Source: Rutidosis leptorrhynchoides (lineage: Eukaryota; Streptophyta; Magnoliopsida; Asterales; Asteraceae). From it: a stretch of 64,000 nucleotides of DNA. Below, piece by piece: positions 10,401-23,658 of the stretch; positions within the stretch are counted from its first letter, which is position 1; each line of letters begins with the position of its first letter. The DNA is taken from assembly GCF_046630445.1 (NCBI RefSeq), contig NC_092339.1, forward strand, positions 75,523,501-75,587,500, in the 5' to 3' direction. The notes beneath the pieces were generated by a model. That model was not told the origin of the DNA. It made no database searches and saw nothing but the letters and a program-made list of their open reading frames with translations. Made by a program: the position numbers and the translations under genes.

Positions 10401-13400
10401 TGAAATGTCCCGTTCTTATTTATTAAAAACGTTCCATATTAATTGATTTCGTTGCGAGGTTTTGACCTCTATATGAGACGTTTTTCAAAGACTGCATTCA
10501 TTTTTAAAACAAACCATAACCTTTATTTCATAAATAAAGGTTTAAAAAGCTTTACGTAGATTATCAAATAATGATAATCTAAAATATCATGTTTACACAC
10601 GACCATTACATAATGGTTTACAATACAAATATGTTACATCGAAATCAGTTTCTTGAATGCAGTTTTTACACAATATCATACAAACATGGACTCCAAATCT
10701 TGTCCTTATTTTAGTATGCAACAGCGGAAGCTCTTAATATTCACCTGAGAATAAACATGCTTTAAACGTCAACAAAACTGTTGGTGAGTTATAGGTTTAA
10801 CCTATATATATCAAATCGTAACAATAGACCACAAGATTTCATATTTCAATACACATCCCATACATAGAGATAAAAATCATTCATATGGTGAACACCTGGT
10901 AACCGACATTAACAAGATGCATATATAAGAATATCCCCATCATTCCGGGACACCCTTCGGATATGATATAAATTTCGAAGTACTAAAGCATCCGGTACTT
11001 TGGATGGGGTTTGTTAGGCCCAATAGATCTATCTTTAGGATTCGCGTCAATTAGGGTGTCTGTTCCCTAATTCTTAGATTACCAGACTTAATAAAAAGGG
11101 CATATTCGATTTCGATAATTCAACCATAGAATGTAGTTTCACGTACTTGTGTCTATTTTGTAAATCATTTATAAAACCTGCATGTATTCTCATCCCAAAA
11201 ATATTAGATTTTAAAAGTGGGACTATAACTCACCTTCACAGATTTTTACTTCGTCGGGAAGTAAGACTTGGCCACTGGTTGATTCACGAACCTATAACAA
11301 TATATACATATATATCAAAGTATGTTCAAAATATATTTACAACACTTTTAATATATTTTGATGTTTTAAGTTTATTAAGTCAGCTGTCCTCGTTAGTAAC
11401 CTACAACTAGTTGTCCACAGTTAGATGTACAGAAATAAATCGATAAATATTATCTTGAATCAATCCACGACCCAGTGTATACGTATCTCAGTATTAATCA
11501 CAACTCAAACTATATATATTTTGGAATCAACCTCAACCCTGTATAGCTAACTCCAACATTCACATATAGAGTGTCTATGGTTGTTCCGAAATATATATAG
11601 ATGTGTCGACATGATAGGTCGAAACATTGTATACGTGTCTATGGTATCTCAAGATTACATAATATACAATACAAGTTGATTAAGTTATGGTTGGAATAGA
11701 TTTGTTACCAATTTTCACGTAGCTAAAATGAGAAAAATTATCCAATCTTGTTTTACCCATAACTTCTTCATTTTAAATCCGTTTTGAGTGAATCAAATTG
11801 CTATGGTTTCATATTGAACTCTATTTTATGAATCTAAACAGAAAATTATAGGTTTATAGTCGGAAAAATAAGTTACAAGTCGTTTTTGTAAAGGTAGTCA
11901 TTTCAGTCGAAAGAACGACGTCTAGATGACCATTTTAGAAAACATACTTCCACTTTGAGTTTAATCATAATTTTTGATATAGTTTCATGTTCATAATAAA
12001 AATCATTTTCTCAGAATAACAACTTTAAAATCAAAGTTTATCATAGTTTTTAATTAACTAACCCAAAACAGCCCGCGGTGTTACTACGACGGCGTAAATC
12101 CGATTTTACGGTGTTTTTCGTGTTTCCAGGTTTTAAATCATTAAGTTAGCATATCATATAGATATAGAACATGTGTTTAGTTGATTTTAAAAGTCAAGTT
12201 AGCAGGATTAACTTTTGTTTGCGAACAAGTTTAGAATTAACTAAACTATGTTCTAGTGATTACAAGTTTAAATCTTCGAATAAGATAGCTTTATATGTAT
12301 GAATCGAATGATGTTATGAACATCATTACTACCTTAAGTTCCTTGGATAAACCTACTAGAAAAGAGAAAAATGGATCTAGCTTCAATGGATCCTTGGATG
12401 GCTCGAAGTTCTTGAAGCAGAATCATGACACGAAAACAAGTTCAAGTAAGATCATCACTTGAAATAAGATTGTTATAGTTATAGAAATTGAACCAAAGTT
12501 TGAATATGATTATTACCTTGTATTAGAATGATAACCTACTGTAAGAAACAAAGATTTCTTGAGGTTGTATGATCACCTTACAAGATTGAAAGTGAGCTAG
12601 CAAACTTGAAAGTATTCTTGATTTTATGAAACTAGAACTTTTGGAATTTATGAAGAACACTTAGAACTTGAAGATAGAACTTGAGAGAGATCAATTAGAT
12701 GAAGAAAATTGAAGAATGAAAGTGTTTGTAGGTGTTTTTGGTCGTTGGTGTATGGATTAGATATAAAGGATATGTAATTTTGTTTTCATGTAAATAAGTC
12801 ATGAATGATTACTCATATTTTTGTAATTTTATGAGATATTTCATGCTAGTTGCCAAATGATGGTTCCCACATGTGTTAGGTGACTCACATGGGCTGCTAA
12901 GAGCTGATCATTGGAGTGTATATACCAATAGTACATACATCTAAAAGCTGTGTATTGTACGAGTACGAATACGGGTGCATACGAGTAGAATTGTTGATGA
13001 AACTGAACGAGGATGTAATTGTAAGCATTTTTGTTAAGTAGAAGTATTTTGATAAGTGTATTGAAGTCTTTCAAAAGTGTATAAATACATATTAAAACAC
13101 TACATGTATATACATTTTAACTGAGTCGTTAAGTCATCGTTAGTCGTTACATGTAAGTGTTGTTTTGAAACCTTTAGGTTAACGATCTTGTTAAATGTTG
13201 TTAACCCAATGTTTATAATATCAAATGAGATTTTAAATTATTATTTTATCATGATATTATCATATATGAATATCTCTTAATATGATATATATACATTAAA
13301 TGTCTTTACAACGATAATCGTTACATATATGTCTCGTTTAAAAATCATTAAGTTAGTAGTCTTGTTTTTACATATGTAGTTCATTGTTGATATACTTAAT

Positions 13401-13648
13401 GATATGTTTACTTATCATAGTATCATGTTAACTATATATATATCCATATATATGTCATCATATAGTTTTTACAAGTTTTAACGTTCGTGAATCACCGGTC
13501 AACTTGGGTGGTCAATTGTCTATATGAAACATATTTCAATTAATCAAGTCTTAACAAGTTTGATTGCTTAACATGTTGGAAACATTTAATCATGTAAATA
13601 TCAATCTCAATTAATATATATAAACATGGAAAAGTTCGGGTCACTACA
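10401..13648 (-). repeat. 5' LTR of Tekay element 1
   Basis: A 3248-bp near-identical partner of 518-3767. Its outer end, at 13648, abuts the truncated LTR of element 2 with no spacer. Confidence 0.85.
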
Positions 13649-13773
13649 TAAAGGTTATGGTTTGTTTTAAAAATGAATGCAGTCTTTGAAAAACGTCTCA
13701 TATAGAGGTCAAAACCTCGCAACGAAATCAATTAATATGGAACGTTTTTAATCAATAAGAACGGGACATTTCA
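13649..13773 (+). repeat. Remnant of 5' LTR of Tekay element 2
   Basis: These 125 bp match the last 125 bp of the 3' LTR (about 23534-23658) base for base by eye and end GGGACATTTCA. The first 3.1 kb of this LTR are absent. The primer site follows at about 13775-13792. Confidence 0.8.
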
Positions 13774-13774
13774 G

Positions 13775-13792
13775 TTGGTATTCGAGCGTTGG
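13775..13792 (+). other. Primer binding site of Tekay element 2
   Basis: This lies one base after the LTR remnant and corresponds to the initiator-Met tRNA site of element 1. Confidence 0.6.
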
Positions 13793-13982
13793 TCTTAGAG
13801 AACCAGAAAATTTGCATTAGTGTGTCTTATCGAGTTTGTTAGGATGCAATAGTGAGTCTGGACTTCGACCGTATTTTCTTTAAAAATGATTGCTTAACAT
13901 TTTTGTTGGAAACTATATATTATTAACATGTATATATTATGTGATATATTAATATCTTAACATGTTTGATATTGTGTGATAG

Positions 13983-14582
13983 ATGTCAACCTCTAGCACA
14001 AATCCCATTGACTCACCTAATAATAACGAAGAGTCGAATATATATTGGACTGATTCACAAGTTCCCGAAGAGGAACCGGAAGAAGAATCAGAACCGGAAG
14101 AAGAATCAGAACCGGAAGAGGAGGAACCGGAGGAGGAAATAGAACCGGTGGGGGAAATAATAAAACGATTAAGTAAAAGAAAATCCTCAACCAACCGACC
14201 AAGGTTAATTATGGTCAATGGTGTTTCCGCCAAGGAAGCAAAATATTGGGAGGATTACCAATTCTCCGATGAATCGGATTCCGACGAGAATTCCGATGAT
14301 GTTATAGAAATTACCCCAACTGAATTTAAAAAGGCAAAAGAAAATAATAAGGGAAAGGGCATAAAAATAGAGAAATCTAAATCCAACCCCGATGAACTTT
14401 ATATGTATCGTCAACCCCCGAAGCCCTTAAGTTGTAACAATGACCCGGGAACCTCTAAACCACCAGGTTTTTCTAAACTAATATGGAAAACGACAGCTAG
14501 TATTAGGGGAACATCATATATCCCTAGAAACTTGGCAAAACGAACCAAAACCGAAGAAGAAGAAACGAGCGAGTCGGAATAA
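13983..14582 (+). CDS. Acidic accessory ORF of Tekay element 2
   Basis: A 199-residue homologue of the acidic ORF in element 1 (9577-10191), in the same position and direction. The central block (RPRLIMVNGVSAKEAKYWED) and the C-terminus are almost unchanged. The acidic EPEEES repeat has a different unit number, as expected of a repeat that slips. The function is unknown. Confidence 0.6.
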   Translation: MSTSSTNPIDSPNNNEESNIYWTDSQVPEEEPEEESEPEEESEPEEEEPEEEIEPVGEIIKRLSKRKSSTNRPRLIMVNGVSAKEAKYWEDYQFSDESDSDENSDDVIEITPTEFKKAKENNKGKGIKIEKSKSNPDELYMYRQPPKPLSCNNDPGTSKPPGFSKLIWKTTASIRGTSYIPRNLAKRTKTEEEETSESE

Positions 14583-14718
14583 GATAGTTGTATTCGTGTG
14601 GTGTAATATATGTAATATAGTGTGCTTATGCTTTATGATATATGTAAAAATTGCTTGTATTAATAAGTATTTTTTTATGAATCTAACTCTTGTCTATTTT
14701 ACAGTTTAAAAACACAAA

Positions 14719-15402
14719 ATGGATAGACAACCCAATATTTTAAGAGACCTACCCGGAGACATGATTGATGAAATCTTGTCTAGAGTCGGTCAGAATTCCT
14801 CGGCACAACTATTTAAGGCGAGATCAGTTTGTAAGACATTCGAAGAACGTTCCAAGAATGTCTTGGTTTATAAGAGACTTTCGTTTGAAAGATGGGGGAT
14901 ATCACATTGGGAAACCCATAAGTTACGATGTGTTTACTTTGACGCATATATTGCGGGGAACCCAAATGCTATTTTACGCAACGGGTTAAGAAATTATTTT
15001 GACTCAATGTATCCGAATATAGGACTTCATGATTTAGAAAAAGCGGCTAACATGCAACATAAAGAAGCATGCTATGCTTACGGGTTAGTAATGTTCGCTT
15101 CTCACCAAAGTGAGAAAAAGAACATCGGGCTACAACTATTAAACAAAACGTTCCCACAAGTGACGGAGTCGGTAATTGGGGTAAGAAATGAGGTTTTTAG
15201 GTTATTACGAGACTGTTGGTCATTACGTAACCCTCGTCCCTTTGACGACGTTACAACACGCTGTCTTATCAACAGCCATAACAGTTATGTTCCACAAGAC
15301 TAAGGATGGGAAGTAGTCCTAGTAAAACCAGAATGCATGACTTGTTTCTGGACGTATGAATTACGTGTCTTTATTGCCTTTGCTGAACGACTTGTGTACT
15401 AG
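14719..15402 (+). pseudogene. F-box-like ORF of Tekay element 2 (broken)
   Basis: Homologous along its whole length to the 227-residue F-box-like ORF of element 1, with the same N-terminal F-box and Sel1-like stretch. This copy is broken near its end. It lies about 135 bases after the acidic ORF and about 190 bases before the internal polypurine-tract copy, as in element 1. Confidence 0.65.
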
Positions 15403-15590
15403 CTAGAATTATCTTCACAACTATCTTGTACCAAAGTTATTGTGTGCTATATTTCATGCTTTATGTAAAATAAGCGGTATTGTAAGTTTGTAAAATATTG
15501 TATAAAAGTTTGAACGCGAAATATTATTATAATCAGTTTTTCATATAGAATTGTAGTAGTTGAATTGTATATTAGCTACTAAGTATGAAC

Positions 15591-15607
15591 TTAACGGGTA
15601 GGTACTA
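15591..15607 (+). other. Internal copy of the polypurine tract, element 2
   Basis: TTAACGGGTAGGTACT here equals the polypurine tract and first LTR base at 20377-20392. ACCCGAA follows, as a few bases into the LTR. It lies between the F-box-like ORF and gag, as in element 1. Confidence 0.6.
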
Positions 15608-15707
15608 CCCGAATTTAAACTTATATAACGCTAATATGAAGAAAAAGCTTTTATAAATGAGTTCATATTATGCTACGAAATAGTATTAACTACTCTTAAT
15701 ATTCGGT

Positions 15708-16577
15708 ATGATTAACTTGTTCCATTTGACTATTTTGAAGGAAATGGCACCGACTACTCGACCCACCGTGAATATGAATGAAGAGGAATTCCGTACTTTT
15801 CTAGCTTCAAACATAGCCGCAGTACAGGCTGCGCTACATACCAACAATAACCTTGGATCTAGCAGTACAGAAAAACGTGTAGGATGCACCTACAAAGAAT
15901 TCACTGCCTGCAAACCTTTGGAATTTGATGGAACCGAAGGACCGATCGGATTGAAACGGTGGACCGAGAAGGTCGAATCGGTGTTTGCCATAAGTAAGTG
16001 TACTGAAGAGGACAAAGTGAAGTACGCTACGCATACCTTCACAGGTTCTGCGTTAACATGGTGGAATACCTATCTAGATCAAGTGGGACAAGATGATGCT
16101 TACGCACTACCGTGGTCAGCATTCAAGCACTTGATGAACGAGAAGTACCGTTCCAGAACCGAGGTCAATAAGCTCAAGACAGAACTTAGAGGGTTACGAA
16201 CCCAAGGATTTGATATTACCACGTACGAAAGACGATTCACAGAATTGTGCCTATTGTGTCCGGGAGCGTTCGAAGATGAGGAAGAGAAGATCGACGCATT
16301 TGTGAAAGGATTACCGGAAAGAATCCAAGAAGATATAAGTTCACACGAGCCCGCCTCCATACAACAGGCATGTAGAATAGCTCACAAACTAGTGAACCAG
16401 ATTGAGGAAAGAATTAAAGAACAGACGGCTGAAGAGGCCAATGTGAAGCAAGTCAAAAGAAAGGGGGAGGAAAACGGTGATAAGAATCACCAATACAACA
16501 ACAACATCAATTACAATAATAATCGCAACAATTATCCCAACAATCGCAACATCAATCGCAACTACAACAAACGGCCC

Positions 16578-16645
<68 letters not shown>

Positions 16646-19600
16646 CTACAACAATCGTCCCAACAACAATAACAATCGCAACAACAACAACAATCAGAAG
16701 CAGCTATGCCAAAGGTGTGAAAAGTATCACTCGGGGTTCTGCACCAAATTTTGCAACAAGTGTAAAAGAAATGGTCATAGCGCGGCGAAGTGTGAGGTCT
16801 ACGGACCAGGGGTTAACAGAACGAAAGGAACAAATGGTGTCGGAACGAGTAATGGCGGAGCAAGTAGTGTCGGAGCAAGTTATGCCAATGTAGTTTGTTA
16901 TAAATGTGGAAAATCGGGCCACATTATTAGAAATTGCCCGAACCAGGAGAACACGAATGGACAAGGCCGCGGAAGAGTTTTCAATATTAATGCGGCAGAG
17001 GCACAGGAAGACCTGGAGCTTGTTACGGGTACGTTTCTTATTGACAATAAATCTGCTTACGTTTTATTTGATTCGGGTACGGATAGAAGCTATATGAGTA
17101 GAGATTTTTGTGCTAAATTAAGTTGTCCATTGACGCCTTTGGATAGTAAATTTTTACTCGAATTAGCAAATGGTAAATTAATTTCAGCAGATAATATATG
17201 TCGAAATCGAGAAATTAAACTGGTTAGCGAAACATTTAAGATTGACTTGATACCAGTAGAGTTAGGGAGTTTTGATGTGATAATCGGTATGGACTGGTTG
17301 AAAGAAGTGAAAGCAGAGATCGTTTATTACAAAAATGCAATTCGCATTATACGAGAAAAAGGAAAACCCTTAATGGTGTACGGAGAAAAGGGCAACACAA
17401 AGCTACATCTTATTAGTAATTTGAAGGCACAAAAACTAATAAGAAAAGGTTGCTATGCTATTCTAGCACACGTCGAGAAAGTACAAACTGAAGAAAAGAG
17501 CATCAATGATGTTCCCGTCGCAAAAGAATTTCCCGATGTATTTCCGAAAGAATTACCGGGATTACCCCCACATCGATCCGTTGAATTTCAAATAGATCTT
17601 GTACCAGGAGCTGCACCAATAGCTCGTGCTCCTTACAGACTCGCACCCAGCGAGATGAAAGAACTGCAAAGCCAATTACAAGAACTTTTAGAGCGTGGTT
17701 TCATTCGACCAAGCACATCACCGTGGGGAGCTCCTGTTTTGTTTGTCAAGAAGAAAGATGGTACATTCAGGTTGTGTATCGACTACAGAGAGTTGAACAA
17801 ACTTACCATCAAGAACTGCTACCCACTACCGAGAATCAACGACTTATTTGATCAACTACAAGGCTCGTCTGTTTATTCAAAGATTGACTTACGTTCCGGG
17901 TATCATCAAATGAGGGTGAAAGAAGATGATATTCCAAAGACTGCTTTCAGAACACGTTACAGTCATTACGAGTTTATGGTCATGCCGTTTGGTTTAACTA
18001 ATGCACCAGCTGTGTTCATGGACCTTATGAACCGAGTGTGTGGACCATACCTTGACAAGTTTGTCATTGTTTTCATTGATGACATACTTATTTACTCAAA
18101 GAATGACCAAGAACACGGTGAACATTTGAGAAAGGTGTTAGAAGTATTGAGGAAGGAAGAATTGTACGCTAAATTTTCAAAGTGTGCATTTTGGTTGGAA
18201 GAAGTTCAATTCCTCGGTCACATAGTGAACAAAGAAGGTATTAATGTGGATCCGGCAAAGATAGAAACTGTTAAACAGTGGGAAACCCCGAAAATTCCGA
18301 AACACATACGCCAGTTTTTAGGACTAGCTGGTTACTACAGAAGGTTCATCCAAGACTTTTCAGAATAGCAAAACCCTTGACTGCATTAACGCATAAAGGG
18401 AAGAAATTTGAATGGAAGGATGAACAAGAGAAAGCATTTCAGTTATTGAAGAAAAAGCTAACTACGACACCTATATTGTCATTGCCTGAAGGGAATGATG
18501 ATTTTGTGATTTATTGTGACGCATCAAAGCAAGGTCTCGGTTGTGTATTAATGCAACGAACGAAGGTGATTGCTTATGCGTCTAGACAATTGAAGATTCA
18601 CGAGCAAAATTATACTACGCATGATTTGGAATTAGGCGCGGTTGTTTTTGCATTAAAGACTTGGAGGCACTACTTATATGGGGTCAAAAGTATTATATAT
18701 ACCGACCACAAAAGTCTTCAACACATATTTAATCAGAAACAACTGAATATGAGGCAGCGTAGGTGGATTGAATTGTTGAATGATTACGACTTTGAGATTC
18801 GTTACCACCCAGGGAAGGCAAATGTGGTAGCCGACGCCTTGAGCAGGAAGGACAGAGAACCCATTCGAGTAAAATCTATGAATATAATGATTCACAATAA
18901 CCTTACTACTTAAATAAAGGAGGCGCAACAAGGAGTTTTAAAAGAGGGAAATTTAAAGGATGAAATACCCAAAGGATCGGAGAAGCATCTTAATATTCGG
19001 GAAGACGGACCCCGGTATAGGGCTGAAAGGATTTGGGTACCAAAATTTGGAGATATGAGAGAAATGGTACTTAGAGAAGCTCATAAAACCAGATACGCAA
19101 TACATCCTGGAACGGGGAAGATGTACAAGGATCTCAAGAAACATTTTTGGTGGCCGGGTATGAAAGCCGATGTTGCTAAATACATAGGAGAATGTTTGAC
19201 GTGTTCTAAGGTCAAAGCTGAGCATCAGAAACCATCAGGTCTACTTCAACAACCCGAAATCCCGGAATGGAAATGGGAAAACATTAGCATGGATTTCATC
19301 ACTAAATTGCCAAGGACTGCAAGTGGTTTTGATACTATTTGGGTAATAGTTGATCGTCTCACCAAATCAGCACACTTCCTGCCAATAAGAGAAGATGACA
19401 AGATGGAGAAGTTAGCACGACTATATTTGAAGGAAGTCGTCTCCAGACATGGAATACCAATCTCTATTATCTCTGATAGGGATGGCAGATTTATTTCAAG
19501 ACTCTGGCAGACATTACAACAAGCATTAGGAACTCGTCTAGACATGAGTACTGCCTATCATCCACAAACTGATGGGCAGAGCGAAAGGACGATACAAACG

Positions 19601-20356
19601 CTTGAAGACATGCTACGAGCATGTGTTATTGATTTTGGAAACAGTTGGGATCGACATCTACCGTTAGCAGAATTTTCCTACAACAACAGCTACCATTCAA
19701 GCTTTGAGATGGCGCCGTTTGAAGCACTTTATGGTAGAAAGTGCAGGTCTCCGATTTGTTGGAGTGAAGTGGGGGATAGACAGATTACGGGTCCGGAGAT
19801 AATACAAGAAACTACCGAGAAGATCATCCAAATTCAACAACGGTTGAAAACCGCCCAAAGTCGATAAAAGAGCTACGCTGACATTAAAAGAAAAGATATA
19901 GAATTTGAAATTGGAGAGATGGTCATGCTTAAAGTTGCACTTTGGAAAGGCGTTGTTCGATTTGGTAAACGAGGGAAATTAAATCCAAGGTATATTGGAC
20001 CATTCAAGATTATTGATCGTGTCGGACCAGAAGCTTACCGACTTGAATTACCTCAACAACTCGCAGCTGTACATAACACTTTCCACGTCTCGAATTTGAA
20101 GAAATGTTTTGCTAAAGAAGATCTCACTATTCCGTTAGATGAAATCCAAATCAACGAAAAACTTCAATTCATTGAAGAACCCGTCGAAATAATGGATCGT
20201 GAGGTTAAGAGACTTAAACAAAACAAGATACCGATTGTTAAGGTTCGATGGAATGCTCGTAGAGGACCCGAGTTCACCTGGGAGCGTGAAGATCAAATGA
20301 AGAAGAAATACCCGCATTTATTTCCAGAAGATACGTCAACACCTCTAACTGCTTAA
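15708..20356 (+). pseudogene. gag-pol region of Tekay element 2 (broken)
   Basis: The same parts as in element 1: gag starting near MAPTTR with Asn-rich stretch and zinc knuckles ([26 protein letters not shown]), protease, reverse transcriptase (FIDDILIY), RNase H, integrase (HHCC finger, DDE core) and a C-terminal chromodomain. About four breaks. It lies between the internal polypurine-tract copy and the terminal tract. Confidence 0.85.
16577..16646 (+). repeat. (AAC)n microsatellite inside gag of element 2
   Basis: A run of about 23 AAC units reads as poly-Asn within gag. It is roughly twice as long as the same tract in element 1. Confidence 0.85.
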
Positions 20357-20376
20357 AATTTCGGGACGAAATTTAT

Positions 20377-20391
20377 TTAACGGGTAGGTAC
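20377..20391 (+). other. Polypurine tract of Tekay element 2
   Basis: TTAACGGGTAGGTAC directly precedes the 3' LTR. It has the same bases as in element 1. Confidence 0.65.
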
Positions 20392-23300
20392 TGTAGTGAC
20401 CCGAACTTTTCCATGTTTATATATATATTAAATGAAATTGTTATTTTACATGATTAAGTGTTTCCAACATGTTAAGCAATCAAACTTGTTAAGACTTGAT
20501 TAATTGAAATAGGTTTCATATAGACAATTGACCACCCAAGTTGACCGGTGATTCACGAACGTTAAAACTTGTAAAAACTATATGATGACATATATATGGA
20601 TATATATATAGTTAACATGATATTATGATAAGTAAACATATCATTAAGTATATTAACAATGAACTACATATGTAAAAACAAGACTACTAACTTAATGATT
20701 TTGAAACGAGACATATATGTAACGATTATCGTTGTAACGACATTTAATGTATATATATCATATTAAGAGATATTTATACATCATAATATCATGATAATAT
20801 AATAATTTAAAATCTCATTTGATATTATAAACATTGGGTTAACAACACTTAACAAGATCGTTAACCTAAAGGTTTCAAAACAACACTTACATGTAACGAC
20901 TAACGATGACTTAACGACTCAGTTAAAATGTATATACATGTAGTGTTTTAATATGTATTCATACACTTTTTAAAGACTTCAATACACTTATCAAAATACT
21001 TCTACTTAACAAAAATGCTTACAATTACATCCCCGTTCAGTTTCATCAACAATTCTACTCGTATGCACCCGTATTCGTACTCGTACAATACACAGCTTTT
21101 AGATGTATGTACTATTGGTATATACACTCCAATGATCAGCTCTTAACAGCCCATGTGAGTCACCTAACACATGTGGGAACCATCATTTGGCAACTAGCAT
21201 GAAATATCTCATAAAATTACAAAAATATGAGTAATCATTCATGACTTATTTACATGAAAACAAAATTACATATCCTTTATATCTAATCCATACACCAACG
21301 ACCAAAAACACCTACAAACACTTTCATTCTTCAATTTTCTTCATCTAATTGATCTCTCTCAAGTTCTATCTTCAAGTTCTAAGTGTTCTTCAAAAATTCC
21401 AAAAGTTCTAGTTTCATAAAATCAAGAATACTTCCAAGATTGCAAGTTTACTTCCAAGTTTTCTAAATCCATTCCAAGTAATCATCCAAGATCAAGAAAC
21501 CTTTGTTACTTACATTAGGTTATCTTTCTAATACAAGGTAATAATCATATTCAAACTTTAATTCAATTTCTATAACTATAACAATCTTATTTCGAGTGGA
21601 AATCTTACTTGAAATTGTTTTCGTGTCATGATTCTGCTTCAAGAACTTTCAAGCCATCCAAGGATCCTTTGAAGCTAGATCCATTTTTCTCATTTCCAGT
21701 AGGTTTATCCAAGGAACTTTAGGTAGTAATGATGTTCATAACATCATTCGATTCATACATAAAAAGCTGTCTTATTCAACGTTATAAACTTGTAATCACT
21801 AGAACATAGTTTAGTTAATTCTAAACTTGTTCGCAAATAAAGTTAATCCTTCTAACTAGACTTTTAAAATCAACTAAACACATGTTCTATATCTATATGA
21901 TATGCTAACTTAATGATTTAAAACCCGGAAACACGATAAACACCATAAAACTGGATATACGCCGTCGTAGTAAAACCGGGGGCTGTTTTGGTTGGGATAA
22001 TTAAAAGCTAAGAAGAACTTTGATTTAAAATCTATACTTCTGGAAAAATGATTTTTCTTATGAACATGAAACTATATCCAAAAATCATGGTTAAACTCAA
22101 AGTGAAAGTATGTTTTTCAAAATGGTCATCAAGATGTCGTTCTTTCGACTGAAATGACTACCTTTACAAAAACGACTTGTAACTTATTTTTCCGACTATA
22201 AAATTATACTTTTTCTATTTAGATTCATAAAGTTAAGTTCAATACGAAACCGTGGCCACTGGAATCACTCAAAACGGATTAGAAACGAAGAAATGGCGAG
22301 TAAAACAAGATTGATAAAAACTACTCATTTTCCCTGCGTGAAAGTTAGTAATAAATCTATTCCAACCATAACCTAATCAACTTATATTGTATATTATGTA
22401 ATCTTGAGATACCATAGACACGTATACAATGTTTCGACCTATCATGTCGACACATCTATATATATTTCGGAACAACCATAGACACTCTATATGTGAATGT
22501 TGGAGTTAGCTATACAGGGTTGAGGTTGATTTCAAAATATATATAGTTTGAGTTGTGATCAATACTGAGATACGTATACACTGGGTCGTGGATTGATTCA
22601 AGATAATATTTATCGATTTATTTCTGTACATCTAACTGTGGACAACTAGTTATAGGTTACTAACGAGGACAGCTGACTTAATAAACTTAAAACATCAAAA
22701 TATATTAAAAGTGTTGTAAATATATTTTGAACATACTTTGATATATATGTATATATTGTTATAGGTTCGTGAATCAACCAGTGGCCAAGTCTTACTTCCC
22801 GACGAAGTAAAAATCTGTGAAAGTGAGTTATAGTCCCACTTTTAAAATCTAATATTTTTGGGATGAGAATACATGCAGGTTTTATAAATGATTTACAAAA
22901 TAGACACAAGTACGTGAAACTACATTCTATGGTTGAATTATCGAAATCGAATATGCCCTTTTTTATATAGTCTGGTAATCTAAGAATTAGGGAACAGACA
23001 CCCTAATTGACGCGAACTCTAAAGATAGATTTATTGGGCCTAACAAACCCCATCCAAAGTACCAGATGCTTTAGTACTTCGAAATTTATATCATATCTGA
23101 AGGGTGTCCCAGAATGATGGGGATATTCTTAAATATGCATCTTGTTAATGTCGGTTACCAGGTGTTCACTATATGAATGATTTTTATCTCTATGTATGGG
23201 ATGTGTATTGAAATATGAAATCTTGTGGTCTATTGTTACGATTTGATATATATAGGTTAAACCTATAACTAACCAACATTTTTGTTGACGTTTAAAGCAT

Positions 23301-23658
23301 GTTTATTCTCAGGTGAATACTAAGAGCTTCCGCTGTTGCATACTAAAATAAGGACAAGATTTGGAGTCCATGTTTGTATGATATTGTGTAAAAACTGCAT
23401 TCAAGAAACTGATTTCGATGTAACATATTTGTATTGTAAACCATTATGTAATGGTCGTGTGTAAACATGATATTTTAGATTATCATTATTTGATAATCTA
23501 CGTAAAGCTTTTTAAACCTTTATTATTATGAAATAAAGGTTATGGTTTGTTTTAAAAATGAATGCAGTCTTTGAAAAACGTCTCATATAGAGGTCAAAAC
23601 CTCGCAACGAAATCAATTAATATGGAACGTTTTTAATCAATAAGAACGGGACATTTCA
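20392..23658 (+). repeat. 3' LTR of Tekay element 2
   Basis: 3267 bp from TGTAGTGACCC to GGGACATTTCA, in inverted orientation to the LTRs of element 1. It matches them along its length, with the most differences around 21.4-22.4 kb. Confidence 0.85.

Larger units (their letters stand above)
518..13648 (-). mobile_element. Tekay-type Ty3/gypsy chromovirus, element 1
   Basis: A full-length but broken LTR retrotransposon on the minus strand. Its two LTRs are about 3.25 kb each (518-3767 and 10401-13648). It has an initiator-Met tRNA primer site, two extra ORFs, gag with a zinc knuckle, protease, reverse transcriptase, RNase H, integrase and a C-terminal chromodomain. The chromodomain and long LTRs point to the Tekay clade. 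About half a dozen breaks interrupt gag-pol. By eye the two LTRs differ by only 1-2%, which suggests insertion within roughly the last million years. I see no matching 5-bp duplication at its two ends. Confidence 0.85.
13649..23658 (+). mobile_element. Tekay-type Ty3/gypsy chromovirus, element 2
   Basis: A plus-strand relative of element 1, head to head with it. Only the last 125 bp of the 5' LTR remain, while the 3' LTR is complete (20392-23658). The internal order is the same: primer site, acidic ORF, F-box-like ORF, internal polypurine tract, gag-pol with chromodomain. gag-pol is broken in about four places. Its 3' LTR differs from those of element 1 more than they differ from each other, so this is a separate insertion, probably the older one. 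Confidence 0.82.
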
